From contig NZ_AP025458.1 of the NCBI RefSeq assembly GCF_024347295.1, positions 2,604,001 to 2,668,000 on the forward strand: DNA of 64,000 nucleotides, read 5' to 3'. Below, piece after piece: positions 51,683 to 62,886 of the stretch. Source of the stretch: Vibrio artabrorum (GTDB lineage Bacteria > Pseudomonadota > Gammaproteobacteria > Enterobacterales > Vibrionaceae). A program made the translations under genes and the position numbers. Each line of letters starts with the position of its first letter. Within the stretch, counting starts at the first letter, position 1. The notes beneath the pieces were generated by a model, which saw only the letters and a list, made by a program, of their open reading frames with translations, made no database searches and was not told the DNA's origin.

Positions 51683-52144
51683 ATGTCTAAAGAGACTCAA
51701 TTAAAAGTTGAAGCCATCAAAAACGGAACGGTTATCGACCATATTCCCGCGAATATCGGGATTAAGGTGCTCAAACTGTTCGACATGCATAACTCGAATC
51801 AACGAGTAACGATCGGCCTAAACTTACCCTCCTCTGCACTAGGCGGAAAAGATCTACTCAAGATTGAGAATGTTTTTATCACAGAAGAGCAAGCCAGCAA
51901 ACTGGCTCTTTACGCGCCTCATGCGACCGTTAACCAAATCGAAGATTACGAGGTAGTTAAGAAGCTACCACTAGAGCTTCCTGAGCAGATCAACGATGTG
52001 TTTGAGTGTCCAAACACCAACTGTATTACTCACAATGAACCGGTTGAAAGCAGCTTTAAGATCTTTGAAAAGAAAGAAGATATTCGATTGAAGTGTAAGT
52101 ATTGCGAAAAAGTCTTCTCTCGCGAGATCGTGACAGAAAGATAA
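51683..52144 (+). CDS. pyrI: Aspartate carbamoyltransferase regulatory chain
   Basis: Allosteric subunit binding CTP and ATP and joining the catalytic trimers. 153 residues, as in E. coli. The nucleotide domain (1-100) contains the phrase [13 protein letters not shown]. The zinc domain has its four cysteines in CPNTNC near 109-114 and CKYCEKVF near 138-141. AGGAGAG lies just before the ATG. Confidence 0.97.
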   Translation: MSKETQLKVEAIKNGTVIDHIPANIGIKVLKLFDMHNSNQRVTIGLNLPSSALGGKDLLKIENVFITEEQASKLALYAPHATVNQIEDYEVVKKLPLELPEQINDVFECPNTNCITHNEPVESSFKIFEKKEDIRLKCKYCEKVFSREIVTER

Positions 52145-52181
52145 CGTCATACGGCAAAGTAAACCGAATGTAAAAACCATC

Positions 52182-52209
52182 AAATACCTCGCCTGTGCGG
52201 GGTATTTTA
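52182..52209 (+). terminator. Terminator after pyrI
   Basis: AAATACC(TCGC) and (GCGG)GGTATTT pair, with TTTAC after. Confidence 0.75.
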
Positions 52210-52280
52210 CGCTTTACCTATCTAAAGTTTGAAGGCACACTGAAAGTTGATTTTTATCTAATAACTGATGGAATAAACCA

Positions 52281-52670
52281 ATGACTAAAGTACTTCACAC
52301 AGAATCTGCTCCAGCTGCAATCGGCCCATACGTACAAGGCGTTGACCTTGGCAACATGGTACTGACTTCTGGTCAAATCCCAGTAAATCCAGCAACTGGT
52401 GAAGTATCTGCTGATATCGCAGAGCAAGCTCGCCAATCTCTAGACAACGTTCAAGCGGTTGTTGAAGCTTCAGGCCTGACAGTAAAAGACATCGTAAAAC
52501 TGACGGTATTCGTTAAAGACCTCAACGACTTCGGCACAGTAAACGAGGTTTACGGCAAATTCTTCGATGAGCACGGTGTGGCAAACTACCCGGCACGTTC
52601 ATGCGTTGAAGTCGCTCGTCTACCAAAAGATGTCGGTATCGAGATCGAAGCTATTGCGGTTCGCAAATAG
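52281..52670 (+). CDS. ridA: RidA family enamine/imine deaminase
   Basis: Hydrolyses reactive enamines and imines such as 2-aminoacrylate, made by PLP enzymes like threonine dehydratase. 129 residues, family length. The signature is in the C-terminal YPARSCVEVARLPKDVGIEI near 101-120, including the catalytic arginine. GQIPVNPATGEV lies near 31. It follows pyrBI, its usual place in Vibrio and enterobacteria. Confidence 0.95.
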   Translation: MTKVLHTESAPAAIGPYVQGVDLGNMVLTSGQIPVNPATGEVSADIAEQARQSLDNVQAVVEASGLTVKDIVKLTVFVKDLNDFGTVNEVYGKFFDEHGVANYPARSCVEVARLPKDVGIEIEAIAVRK

Positions 52671-52737
52671 GTTTTGCTCTCTAAAATAAACAGTCTCAAG
52701 TAAACGAATTAGCAAAATGCTGGACGTTTATCAGAGA

Positions 52738-52770
52738 CAAAAAAGGTTGCCCAGTTGGCAACCTTTTTTA
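52738..52770. terminator. Bidirectional terminator between ridA and plsC
   Basis: AAAAAAGGTTGCC and GGCAACCTTTTTT pair almost perfectly around CAGTT-type loop bases; it ends both convergent genes. Confidence 0.9.
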
Positions 52771-52794
52771 TTGTTCATCGTTTCGCTTAGATAA

Positions 52795-53520
52795 TTACTT
52801 TTTATTAAGCTCAACCACTTCTTTGTCTAACACTTCCAGTTTGACAGCCATTTGCTCACGAGCTAGGTTAGCGAGTTGACGAACATTAGACTTATCGTAA
52901 CCTTCAGTGCTGATAGGTGGCAGCATTTCAACAATCACATGACCATTATTCCAACGGTTTAGCTTTACGCCACCGGTTGAACTGCACACGATAGGAATGA
53001 TCGGTAAGCCAGCACCAATCGCTGCATGGAAAGCGCCGGTCTTAAATGGCAATAAGCCACGGCCACGAGATCGAGTGCCCTCAGGAAACATCCACACTGA
53101 TACATCGCTCTCTTTTAGGCTCGTCACGACCTGATCAATCGTACCGACCGCTTTACTGCGGTTAGCTCGGTCAATGAGGATATTACCCGTCAACCAGTAC
53201 AACTGACCAAAAAGAGGCATCCACGCTAGGCTCTTCTTACCAACGGTGACAACCTTAGGTGTGACGGCTGATGAAATCGTGAATAAGTCCCAGCTATTTT
53301 GATGGTTAGCAACGTAGACGTGTTGACCACGAGAATAAGCATCTTCTGGGATACGAAGCTCTAATTTGATGCCGAATATTTTCGACATACGACCGAAATA
53401 ACGGCCAAAGGTAAATACGTGCTTCGGATTACGTGGACTCAGTAGACAGTAACCACATCCAAATACAAACATAAGAATCGCAAATATCGCCACAGCGAAA
53501 ATACGTAATATTGCTATCAT
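52795..53520 (-). CDS. plsC: 1-acyl-glycerol-3-phosphate acyltransferase
   Basis: Adds the second fatty acid to lysophosphatidic acid at the inner membrane to give phosphatidic acid. 241 residues. An N-terminal membrane segment (2-23) is followed by the catalytic NHQNSWD (HX4D) near 72 and the FPEGTRSRG motif near 144. GAGGAAC before MIAILRIF fixes the start; a GTG five codons upstream is rejected. It lies downstream of murA, but a terminator separates them. Confidence 0.93.
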   Translation of the reverse strand: MIAILRIFAVAIFAILMFVFGCGYCLLSPRNPKHVFTFGRYFGRMSKIFGIKLELRIPEDAYSRGQHVYVANHQNSWDLFTISSAVTPKVVTVGKKSLAWMPLFGQLYWLTGNILIDRANRSKAVGTIDQVVTSLKESDVSVWMFPEGTRSRGRGLLPFKTGAFHAAIGAGLPIIPIVCSSTGGVKLNRWNNGHVIVEMLPPISTEGYDKSNVRQLANLAREQMAVKLEVLDKEVVELNKK

Positions 53521-53604
53521 TTTGTTCCTCACCAACCGTAAAGCTCATTCATCGAGTCACACTGAGGTGTACAACAGAGTCATTTGCGGTAAATACAACG
53601 ATAA

Positions 53605-53640
53605 AAAAGCCGAAACCAAGGTTCCGACTTTTGTGTTTTT
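53605..53640 (-). terminator. Terminator between murA and plsC
   Basis: GTCGGAACC and GGTTTCGGC form a nine-base stem (one wobble) on the minus strand, followed by six T residues. It marks the end of the mla-ibaG-murA operon. Confidence 0.85.
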
Positions 53641-53670
53641 ATCTTACGGATTCATGAATCACTAACCAAG

Positions 53671-55202
<1,532 letters not shown>

Positions 55203-55212
55203 TAGCTCCTGC

Positions 55213-55521
55213 CTAATTTTTTATGTGTTCTGCCATCATTGGCTGGATATTGCTCAATTGGAACAACGTTCGTAATTGTTCTGGCACGAAACTGAGCATT
55301 ATATGACAGTTTTGATTTTTTGCATGCTCTAATAAGTGAATTAGCATCACCATTCCTGCTGAATCGACTCGATTGATATGGCTAAGGTCAATTTCAACGC
55401 TTGGCTCACTTGTTTGCCATTTTTCCAATACTCGCCAGATTGCCGGAACACTATCGCGATCGATATCTCCAATCAGCTGATAATTTTTAGCGCTTAATCG
55501 CTGCCATTGAGAGTGACTCAT
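55213..55521 (-). CDS. mlaB: STAS-domain protein MlaB
   Basis: Cytosolic subunit of the MlaFEDB transporter, where it binds the ATPase MlaF. 102 residues, one STAS domain. The conserved Asp-Ser switch region [17 protein letters not shown] lies near 48-64. It is joined to mlaC by direct abutment (stop and start adjacent). Confidence 0.92.
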   Translation of the reverse strand: MSHSQWQRLSAKNYQLIGDIDRDSVPAIWRVLEKWQTSEPSVEIDLSHINRVDSAGMVMLIHLLEHAKNQNCHIMLSFVPEQLRTLFQLSNIQPMMAEHIKN

Positions 55522-56199
55522 TTATTTCTTACTCTCAAAATGAATCGGTTGTGCCGCCAGTTTTTCTAGTTCACCAGCAACAGACAAGATACCCTCTTGA
55601 CGAATCTTAGTGTTCCACTCTGATTGCTTACTCGACAGCAAACTTATGCCTTCTGCAACCATATCAAATGCCTTCCATTCGCCCGATTTTTTGTCTTTGC
55701 GCAGCTTAAATTCAAGCGTAATATTGGGCCGCGGCGTATCAATGATATCCACCTTAATCGTGGTAATACGGCTGTCAGGTTTCACTTTTGGTTCTGGGCC
55801 AAACTTAATGATTTGATCCGTGTATTGAGTCAGTACTTGGGCGTAAGAAGAAACAAGATATTGACGGAATGCATCAATAAATACACGAACATCTTTTCTA
55901 TCCGCACCTTTCAAGTTTGGTCCCAATAGCTTAAGGGCTGCATATTGAGCATTCACATAAGGCATCAACTCTTCTTCCACGATGACCTTAAGTAACTCCG
56001 GATGTTGGTGAATGTTCTCTTGCTCACGCTTCAAACGTTCGAAGGCCACTTCGGCAACTTGAGTCATCATTTGATAAGGCTGTGTACGATCAATCGACTC
56101 CGCGGCAAAGGCGTGAGTTGATATCAGTAAAGCAACCAGAGTGAGAAAGGCTTTTTTCAATAGATTATTCGTCTTCAACATAATATTGTTTTTTAACAC
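55522..56199 (-). CDS. mlaC: Periplasmic phospholipid carrier MlaC
   Basis: Carries phospholipid between the outer-membrane MlaA complex and MlaFEDB. From the GTG start it has 225 residues. A signal peptide runs through FLTLVALLISTHAFA to about residue 35. The rest is the Tol-Tol-Ttg2 lipid-binding fold. AAGGAG sits seven bases before the GTG and inside the end of mlaD, so this start is preferred to an ATG 13 codons upstream or one six codons downstream. Confidence 0.9.
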   Translation of the reverse strand: MLKNNIMLKTNNLLKKAFLTLVALLISTHAFAAESIDRTQPYQMMTQVAEVAFERLKREQENIHQHPELLKVIVEEELMPYVNAQYAALKLLGPNLKGADRKDVRVFIDAFRQYLVSSYAQVLTQYTDQIIKFGPEPKVKPDSRITTIKVDIIDTPRPNITLEFKLRKDKKSGEWKAFDMVAEGISLLSSKQSEWNTKIRQEGILSVAGELEKLAAQPIHFESKK

Positions 56200-56203
56200 A
56201 AGA

Positions 56204-56695
56204 CTACTCCTTCGCATCTTTATCATCCGATCCACCAACGCTGTACAACACTTGACCGATTAAATCTTCTAGCACTAATGCTGATTTGGTGTCTTCGATC
56301 GAATCACCGTCAACTAACATCTCTTCATCTTCAAAAATGAATCCAGGAACCAGACTGATGTACTGCTCACCGATTAAACCCGATGTTAATATTTGAGCAC
56401 TAGAGGTATCAGGAAACTGCGAGTACTGACTATCAATCGACATTTCCACGACCGGAAGATAACTTTCAGTATCCAGCTCAATACTTTTCACTCGACCAAC
56501 AACGACGCCACCAACTTTCACTGGAGAGCGAACTTTTAAGCTGCCAATATTATCAAAAGTCGCTTTCAAGTTGTAAGTATGGTTTGAACCGAGACCTTTT
56601 ACGTCAGCGACTTGAAAGATCATGATTAAGATTGCGCAAATTCCGGCAATGACAAAGCTGCCGACCCATAATTCTAATTTTCGAGTTTGTTGCAT
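56204..56695 (-). CDS. mlaD: MlaD, MCE-domain lipid transport protein
   Basis: Hexameric ring anchored in the inner membrane that passes lipids between MlaE and MlaC. 163 residues. One transmembrane helix (10-28, LWVGSFVIAGICAILIMIF) is followed by a single MCE domain (about 38-115, with VRSPVKVGGVVVGRVKSI). The gene ends four bases before mlaC and begins two bases after mlaE. Confidence 0.96.
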   Translation of the reverse strand: MQQTRKLELWVGSFVIAGICAILIMIFQVADVKGLGSNHTYNLKATFDNIGSLKVRSPVKVGGVVVGRVKSIELDTESYLPVVEMSIDSQYSQFPDTSSAQILTSGLIGEQYISLVPGFIFEDEEMLVDGDSIEDTKSALVLEDLIGQVLYSVGGSDDKDAKE

Positions 56696-56697
56696 GA

Positions 56698-57477
56698 TTA
56701 ATTCCCAAACATCAATGCGGTAAGAACAAAATCTAGCCCTAATACCGCTAGAGAAGAGTGCACAACTGTGCGTGTGGTTGCTTGACTAATCCCTTCCGAG
56801 GTCGGTACCGCATCATAACCATTGAAAAGCGCAACCCATGTTACGGTAATAGCAAAGACCATACATTTGATCATACTGTTGCCAATATCTCGACCTAACT
56901 CCACCGAAGACTGCATCGCTGACCAAAAGCTACCGTGGTCAATGCCTTTCCAATCGACACCCACTAACTGCGCTCCCCAAATACCGACCGCCATAAAGAT
57001 CATCGCCAGCAGAGGCATCGAAATAAGACCCGCCCAAAGACGTGGTGCAATAATGCGTTTAAGGGGATCTACCGCCATCATTTCAAGGCTAGAGATTTGC
57101 TCCGTCGCCTTCATTAGTCCAATTTCCGCCGTCAATGCTGAACCAGCTCGTCCGGCAAATAAAAGCGCCGTCACCACTGGGCCGAGTTCACGAAGCAACG
57201 ACAATGCAACCATTTGCCCGAGATTACCCTCAGCGCCGTAATCAATTAATACGACATAGCCCTGCAGGCTGAGCACCATGCCGATGAACAGACCCGAAAC
57301 TAAAATAATAGCCAATGACTGAACGCCAACGCTATAAAGTTGTTTAACGAATAAAGGGAAGTTTTTTAGTCGCGGAATGCCAAACAAAGCCCCAAATAAC
57401 ATCAAGCTTGCTCGACCAAACGACTCACAGATCGCTAGTGTGCGCTTACCGACACCCGCAATGGCTTTAACAATCAT
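56698..57477 (-). CDS. mlaE: MlaE permease
   Basis: Integral membrane permease of the MlaFEDB lipid transporter. 259 residues with five or so transmembrane helices; the family signature is [24 protein letters not shown] near 91-114. It abuts mlaF (one base gap) and mlaD. Confidence 0.96.
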   Translation of the reverse strand: MIVKAIAGVGKRTLAICESFGRASLMLFGALFGIPRLKNFPLFVKQLYSVGVQSLAIILVSGLFIGMVLSLQGYVVLIDYGAEGNLGQMVALSLLRELGPVVTALLFAGRAGSALTAEIGLMKATEQISSLEMMAVDPLKRIIAPRLWAGLISMPLLAMIFMAVGIWGAQLVGVDWKGIDHGSFWSAMQSSVELGRDIGNSMIKCMVFAITVTWVALFNGYDAVPTSEGISQATTRTVVHSSLAVLGLDFVLTALMFGN

Positions 57478-57478
57478 A

Positions 57479-58273
57479 TTAAAACAAATCCTTTTCTAAG
57501 CTCTTTGCAGGGAATCTAAATGGTACCGGACCATCGGCTTCGCCTTGCAAAAATTGCTGCACTCTCGGATCGCTATTATTGTACAACTCTTCAGGAGACC
57601 CCGCTGCGATGATTTTGCTATCAGCCATGAGGTAAACCCAGTCAGCAATACTCATCACCTCAGGCACATCGTGAGAGACAACAATGGAGGTTAAGCCCAA
57701 AGCTTGATTGAGATTCCGTATCAGTTCAACTAAGACCCCCATGGTGATAGGATCTTGACCGACAAAAGGCTCATCGTACATGATAAGTGCCGGATCCAAG
57801 GCGATCGCACGAGCCAATGCTGCACGTCTCGCCATTCCACCAGACAATTCGCTTGGCATTAATTGTGCCGCCCCTCGTAATCCTACCGCTTCAAGCTTAA
57901 GTAATACGATGGTACGAATGAGTTTTTCGTTCAGTTCTGTGTGCTCTCGCAGCGGAAACGCCACATTATCAAAGACATTAAGATCCGTAAAAAGCGCCCC
58001 TGATTGGAAAAGCATGCTCATTTTTTTACGCGCTTGATAGAGTTTTCGACGCGATAAGGCTGGGATATTATCCCCATCAAACCAAACTTCACCACTATCT
58101 GGCGGCAGTTGCCCACCAATCAAACGCAATAAGGTGGTTTTACCTATCCCTGATGGCCCCATGATTGCGGTTATTTTCCCTTGAGGAACGTCTAAACTGA
58201 TGTCATCAAAGATAACGCGCTCACCTCGAGAGAAACTTAGGTTCTTCACTTTTACAAGCTCAGTATTCAACAT
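57479..58273 (-). CDS. mlaF: MlaF ATPase
   Basis: ABC ATPase powering lipid transport to keep the outer leaflet asymmetric. 264 residues. Walker [10 protein letters not shown] near 38-46, the signature LSGGMARR near 143, Walker [15 protein letters not shown] near 162 and the switch His in IVVSHD near 197. It opens the mlaFEDCB-ibaG-murA operon. Its promoter lies in the 264-base gap shared with the divergent exchanger gene. Confidence 0.97.
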   Translation of the reverse strand: MLNTELVKVKNLSFSRGERVIFDDISLDVPQGKITAIMGPSGIGKTTLLRLIGGQLPPDSGEVWFDGDNIPALSRRKLYQARKKMSMLFQSGALFTDLNVFDNVAFPLREHTELNEKLIRTIVLLKLEAVGLRGAAQLMPSELSGGMARRAALARAIALDPALIMYDEPFVGQDPITMGVLVELIRNLNQALGLTSIVVSHDVPEVMSIADWVYLMADSKIIAAGSPEELYNNSDPRVQQFLQGEADGPVPFRFPAKSLEKDLF

Positions 58274-58537
58274 GATCTTGTTGTTTCCTTGCTCTAAAAA
58301 ACGCCAATTATGGCTGCAATAATAATGAGTCTACTTTAGAATTAAAAGCACTGTTCAATTAATTACAAAAATCAGAAAACCATGGCGGAGATCTGAAAGC
58401 ATTGAGAAATTGCTTATTCAGCGACATTTCTTTACGACTAACTGGCAATTAATTTGTTGAGTGGCTTCCCTTTTACCCAGCAACAAGTCAAAATTAGCGG
58501 TTAATTCTCCGTTTTTATTATTTTTTTAGGAACCATT

Positions 58538-59506
58538 ATGCTTCTTGAAGCGATTGCTTTTCTCGTTATCGGCCTAGGTTTTTTGGTGTGGAGTGCAGAT
58601 AAGCTAGTTTACGGCGCTGCGGCTCTTGCTCGCAATGTCGGTATCTCACCATTAGTTATCGGCATGACGATTCTTGCAATGGGATCTTCGGCTCCTGAAA
58701 TGATGGTTTCTGCAACCGCCGCCCTAGATGGCAAAACAGATACGGCTGTCGGTAATGTTTTAGGCTCGAACATCGCCAACATCGCACTGATTTTAGGCAT
58801 TACAGCGCTAATTAAGCCGCTCTCTATCAGTTCTGGTATCATTCGCCGTGAACTTCCATTAATGATAGGTGTTACCGTATTAGCAGGCGCACTGCTTTGG
58901 GACAACCATTTAGGCTTTTATGAAGGCGTGTTGTTGTTTGTTCTTTTTGCCGCTTTCTTATTTGCCATGTTACAAATCAGTCGCAATGAAAAAAAGAATG
59001 GCGACGCCTTTCTTGAAGAGCAAGAGTCAGAGATCCCTGAAGGTGTCAGTAACCCTAAAGCTGTAATGTGGGTGATCATTGGCCTAATCGTTCTGCCTTT
59101 GTCGGCGAATATGCTGGTGGATAACGCGGTTGTTATCGCAAAATACTTTGGTATGAGTGATCTTGTAATTGGTTTAACCATCATTGCGGTTGGTACCAGC
59201 CTACCTGAACTTGCAGCATCACTTGCCGGCGTGATGAAGGGAGAAGACGACATGGCCGTGGGTAATATCATTGGTTCGAACGTGTTTAATATCCTTGCCG
59301 TTATGGGGATCCCAGGCATCCTCAACCCTTCAATGTTGAATGAGTTTGCAATGGGGCGTGACTTCTGGGTAATGCTAGGTGTATCCCTTCTCCTGGTGAT
59401 TATGGCACTCGGCAAGTCTCGCAGAGTGAATCGAATTGAAGGTGGTATATTGATTGCGACGTTTGTGGCCTATCAAAGTTATCTACTCATGAACATGTCA
59501 GCTTAA
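58538..59506 (+). CDS. yrbG: Calcium/sodium antiporter, YrbG family
   Basis: 322 residues with two Na/Ca-exchanger repeats of five helices each. The alpha motifs are GMTILAMGSSAPEMMVSA with GNVLGSNIANIALILG near 45-90, and GLTIIAVGTSLPELAASLAG with GNIIGSNVFNILAVMG near 211-255, as in the family. It moves cations across the inner membrane; the exact ions are inferred. It heads the plus-strand kdsD-kdsC-lptCAB-rpoN cluster, as in E. coli. Confidence 0.93.
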   Translation: MLLEAIAFLVIGLGFLVWSADKLVYGAAALARNVGISPLVIGMTILAMGSSAPEMMVSATAALDGKTDTAVGNVLGSNIANIALILGITALIKPLSISSGIIRRELPLMIGVTVLAGALLWDNHLGFYEGVLLFVLFAAFLFAMLQISRNEKKNGDAFLEEQESEIPEGVSNPKAVMWVIIGLIVLPLSANMLVDNAVVIAKYFGMSDLVIGLTIIAVGTSLPELAASLAGVMKGEDDMAVGNIIGSNVFNILAVMGIPGILNPSMLNEFAMGRDFWVMLGVSLLLVIMALGKSRRVNRIEGGILIATFVAYQSYLLMNMSA

Positions 59507-59540
59507 TTATTGATTTAACCTCCCGCATTTGGAGTATTTT

Positions 59541-60512
59541 ATGTCTCAGCCATTCGATTATTGCAGTGTTGCAAAACAAGTTTTAGAAACCGAAGTTGCA
59601 GGTCTTACTCAATTAGACCAATATTTTAATGATGATTTTAGCAAGGCTTGTGATCTGATCCTAAACAACGAAGGCAAAGTGGTTGTGATGGGCATGGGTA
59701 AATCCGGTCACATTGGCAACAAAATAGCAGCAACGCTAGCAAGCACAGGAACATCCGCTTTCTTTGTACACCCAGGAGAAGCGGCGCACGGCGATTTAGG
59801 TATGATTGAACCGGGTGATATTGTGATTGCCATATCCAATTCAGGCGAATCAAATGAAATCCTCGGCCTATTCCCGGTATTAAAACGCTTGAACATCAAG
59901 ATCATCAGCATGACAGGCAAGCCAGCATCAAACATGGCGACCTTCTCTGATATCCACTTACAAATTTCGGTACCGGAAGAAGCATGCCCACTCGGCTTAG
60001 CGCCAACAACCAGTACCACCGCGACTTTGGTTATGGGTGATGCATTAGCCGTTGCACTTTTGCAGGCTCGAGGCTTTACCGCTCAAGACTTTGCTCTGTC
60101 TCATCCCGGTGGTGCTTTAGGTCGTCAATTGCTGTTAAAACTCGATGATATAATGCACACAGGTGACGCTCTTCCTGTTGTCGCGCCAGATGCGCTAGTT
60201 CGAGACGCTCTATTAGAGATATCTCAAAAAGGCTTAGGCATGACGGCAATCGTTGGTAAAGATGGTCAAATGGCCGGTATTTTTACCGATGGTGATTTAC
60301 GCCGTATCCTAGACAAGCGTGTTGATATTCATAACACCAAAATCGGCGATGTGATGACATTGAACCCGACGGTAGCTGAACCAAACATGCTGGCAGTCGA
60401 GGGATTAAACTTGATGCAAGCGAAAAGCATTAGTGGCCTGATGTTGTGCCATGAAGGTAAGCTGGTTGGAGCCTTAAACATGCATGACTTACTGAAAGCA
60501 GGAGTAATGTAA
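59541..60512 (+). CDS. kdsD: Arabinose-5-phosphate isomerase KdsD
   Basis: Turns ribulose 5-phosphate into arabinose 5-phosphate, the precursor of KDO in lipopolysaccharide. 323 residues. A SIS sugar isomerase domain (VMGMGKSGHIGNKIAATLAS near 50-69, GGALGRQLLLKLDD near 191) is followed by two CBS domains (about 205-320). GGAG before MSQPFDY selects this ATG over one four codons upstream. It overlaps kdsC by one base (TAATG). Confidence 0.96.
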   Translation: MSQPFDYCSVAKQVLETEVAGLTQLDQYFNDDFSKACDLILNNEGKVVVMGMGKSGHIGNKIAATLASTGTSAFFVHPGEAAHGDLGMIEPGDIVIAISNSGESNEILGLFPVLKRLNIKIISMTGKPASNMATFSDIHLQISVPEEACPLGLAPTTSTTATLVMGDALAVALLQARGFTAQDFALSHPGGALGRQLLLKLDDIMHTGDALPVVAPDALVRDALLEISQKGLGMTAIVGKDGQMAGIFTDGDLRRILDKRVDIHNTKIGDVMTLNPTVAEPNMLAVEGLNLMQAKSISGLMLCHEGKLVGALNMHDLLKAGVM

Positions 60513-61069
60513 TGACACAGACAATCGACACCCTATACGGCACCGTTGATGCTGATGTATTCGCTGTAGCAAAAGAGATCAAACTGCTGATCTGCGATGT
60601 CGATGGCGTCTTCTCTGATGGTCGCATCTACATGGGTAACAACGGTGAAGAGCTGAAAACCTTTCACACTCGTGACGGTTACGGCATTAAATCACTGATG
60701 AACGCGGGTATTGAAATCGCAATCATCACCGGCCGTCAATCTCAAATTGTTGAGAATCGAATGACCGCTCTCGGCATCAAGCTGATTTATCAAGGTCAAG
60801 ACGATAAAGTTAAAGCATACCAAGACATTTGCGATAAGCTTTCAGTTAACCCTGAAAATACAGGTTATATTGGAGATGATTTGATCGACTGGCCGGTAAT
60901 GGAAAAAGTTGGCTTGAAAGTCTGTGTAGCAGATGGTCACCCACTGCTAGCAAAACGAGCCAATTACGTAACAACCATTAACGGTGGCCACGGCGCGGTA
61001 CGTGAAGTTTGCGACCTTATTTTACAAGCCAGAAATGAACTCGACGTGCACAAAGGTTTAAGCATATGA
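60512..61069 (+). CDS. kdsC: KDO-8-phosphate phosphatase KdsC
   Basis: HAD phosphatase that releases KDO from KDO 8-phosphate. 185 residues. The HAD motifs are LLICDVDGVFSDG near 27-39, IITGRQS near 71 and IGDDLIDWPVM near 117; two Asp of motif I are intact. It overlaps kdsD by one base and lptC by four bases (ATGA), so translation is coupled. Confidence 0.96.
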   Translation: MTQTIDTLYGTVDADVFAVAKEIKLLICDVDGVFSDGRIYMGNNGEELKTFHTRDGYGIKSLMNAGIEIAIITGRQSQIVENRMTALGIKLIYQGQDDKVKAYQDICDKLSVNPENTGYIGDDLIDWPVMEKVGLKVCVADGHPLLAKRANYVTTINGGHGAVREVCDLILQARNELDVHKGLSI

Positions 61070-61629
61070 GTTTTACTCGTATTATCTATTTAATACTCAT
61101 ATTTATCGCTTGTTGGTCAACCTACTACTTGTTTGACAAACAGCAAACATCGACGATACAAGTGCCTCCGAATGTAGAGCTCCCTTCATTTAGTGGCAAG
61201 AGTTTGAACAACATTAGCTATAGCCAAACCGGTATTCGTAGCTATCTGGTTGAATCAACATATTTAGAGCACTACTCAGAGGTTGGCGATACACATTTTC
61301 AAAATCCGGTTCTCTCGGTATACCGAGATGGACAAACTATTGAATGGCGAATCACCGCTGATCGCGCAATTATGGATAAAAATCAAGTCGTCACTTTTTA
61401 TGGCAATGTTGTAGCAAAGAACCTGTTGCCAGAAGCCAGTTTCGATACCATGACCACGGATAAGATGGTTGTTGAACTGACTAGCCGAGATTTTTATTCA
61501 GAGACTCCGGTCCATATGATCGGTACATTTTTTGAAACTGAGGGACAAGCAATGAAAGGTAATTTCGGTACCAACAATGCGACCCTCTTTAATTCTGTTC
61601 AAGGTAGATATGAAACTCTTACACCTTAG
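61066..61629 (+). CDS. lptC: LPS export protein LptC
   Basis: Membrane-anchored bridge that receives lipopolysaccharide from LptB2FG and passes it to LptA. 187 residues. One N-terminal transmembrane helix (5-22) is followed by a periplasmic beta-jellyroll. It overlaps kdsC by four bases and lptA by 20 bases. Confidence 0.94.
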   Translation: MSFTRIIYLILIFIACWSTYYLFDKQQTSTIQVPPNVELPSFSGKSLNNISYSQTGIRSYLVESTYLEHYSEVGDTHFQNPVLSVYRDGQTIEWRITADRAIMDKNQVVTFYGNVVAKNLLPEASFDTMTTDKMVVELTSRDFYSETPVHMIGTFFETEGQAMKGNFGTNNATLFNSVQGRYETLTP

Positions 61630-62104
61630 TTTATTCGCTTTGGCCCTTGCTGCACCAAGTGTCTATGCCCTATCTTCAGATAGCGAGCAGCCCGTCTACA
61701 TCGACTCAGACAGCCAGCAATTGGACATGAAAAGTAACCAAGTGACATTTCTTGGCGATGTAAACCTGAAACAAGGTAGCATCAATATCAATGCCGATAA
61801 GGTTATTGTTACCCGTAATGCTGCCAACGGCGAAATCGAAGCCATTCAAGGCTTTGGCAAGCCCGCAACCTTCTCACAACTGACTGATGAAGGAAAAACA
61901 CTTTACGGTGAAGCTAACGACTTACATTACCAACTGGTTGCTGACACATTAATCATGACTAAGAATGCGATGCTGTCTCAAGATGGCAGTATCATTCGCG
62001 GTTCTAAAATTACTTATGAGATCGGCTCTCAGAAATTAGTCGCTGACAGTGGTAAAAACAAACGTGTGTCAACGGTTTTACAACCAACGGAAGTGAATAA
62101 GTAA
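61610..62104 (+). CDS. lptA: LPS periplasmic bridge protein LptA
   Basis: Builds the periplasmic filament that carries lipopolysaccharide to LptDE. 164 residues. Residues 1 to about 20 form a signal peptide ([20 protein letters not shown]); then the OstA-type jellyroll with [21 protein letters not shown] near 31-51. An upstream in-frame ATG would lengthen the leader by 11 codons and lose the signal structure, so this ATG is used. Confidence 0.95.
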   Translation: MKLLHLSLFALALAAPSVYALSSDSEQPVYIDSDSQQLDMKSNQVTFLGDVNLKQGSININADKVIVTRNAANGEIEAIQGFGKPATFSQLTDEGKTLYGEANDLHYQLVADTLIMTKNAMLSQDGSIIRGSKITYEIGSQKLVADSGKNKRVSTVLQPTEVNK

Positions 62105-62106
62105 CG

Positions 62107-62832
62107 ATGGCTGTTCTAAAAGCAAAAAACCTAGCGAAAACCTACAGCAAGCGTAAAGTGGTCACCGATGTAAGCTTGCAAGTCGAATCGGGTCAGATTG
62201 TGGGTCTGCTTGGACCGAATGGTGCAGGCAAAACCACATCGTTCTATATGATTGTTGGTCTGGTTGCGCGAGATGAAGGCACCATCAGCATTGATGACCG
62301 AGACATCAGTATCTTACCCATGCACAGTCGCTCTCGTCTTGGTATCGGCTACTTACCTCAAGAAGCTTCTATTTTTCGTAAGTTGTCTGTAGAGGACAAC
62401 ATCATGGCGGTTTTACAAACGCGTGATGAAATGACCAAAGAACAGCGCCAAGATAAGTTGGAAGACCTGCTGGAGGAGTTCCACATTCAACATATCCGCA
62501 CCAGCAATGGTATGGCTTTGTCCGGTGGTGAACGTCGTCGCGTTGAAATAGCTCGAGCTCTGGCAGCCAATCCGCAGTTCATTCTACTGGACGAACCCTT
62601 TGCCGGCGTTGACCCAATCTCTGTTATCGATATCAAAAAAATTATCGTTCACCTGCGTGATCGTGGTTTGGGTGTTTTAATCACTGACCACAACGTTCGT
62701 GAGACATTAGACGTATGTGAAAAAGCTTACATCGTAAGCCAAGGACACCTGATCGCTGAAGGTACGCCTGAGGACGTTCTCAATAACGAACAAGTTAAAC
62801 AAGTTTATCTAGGCGAACAATTCCGTCTATGA
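62107..62832 (+). CDS. lptB: LptB, ATPase of the LPS exporter
   Basis: ATPase of LptB2FG that powers lipopolysaccharide extraction. 241 residues. Walker [11 protein letters not shown] near 35-44, the signature [13 protein letters not shown] near 138, Walker [14 protein letters not shown] near 158 and the switch His in LITDHNVRE near 192. It lies two bases after lptA. The membrane partners lptF/lptG are at 37-39 kb. Confidence 0.97.
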   Translation: MAVLKAKNLAKTYSKRKVVTDVSLQVESGQIVGLLGPNGAGKTTSFYMIVGLVARDEGTISIDDRDISILPMHSRSRLGIGYLPQEASIFRKLSVEDNIMAVLQTRDEMTKEQRQDKLEDLLEEFHIQHIRTSNGMALSGGERRRVEIARALAANPQFILLDEPFAGVDPISVIDIKKIIVHLRDRGLGVLITDHNVRETLDVCEKAYIVSQGHLIAEGTPEDVLNNEQVKQVYLGEQFRL

Positions 62833-62886
62833 TTAGATAGAGAGTATCGAGAGTTCTAAGAATAATAACTAGGTAAGTAATACTGA

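Noticed and set aside
58918..59415. 165-codon frame antisense to the Na/Ca exchanger
   Set aside because: Shadow of a well-supported membrane protein gene.
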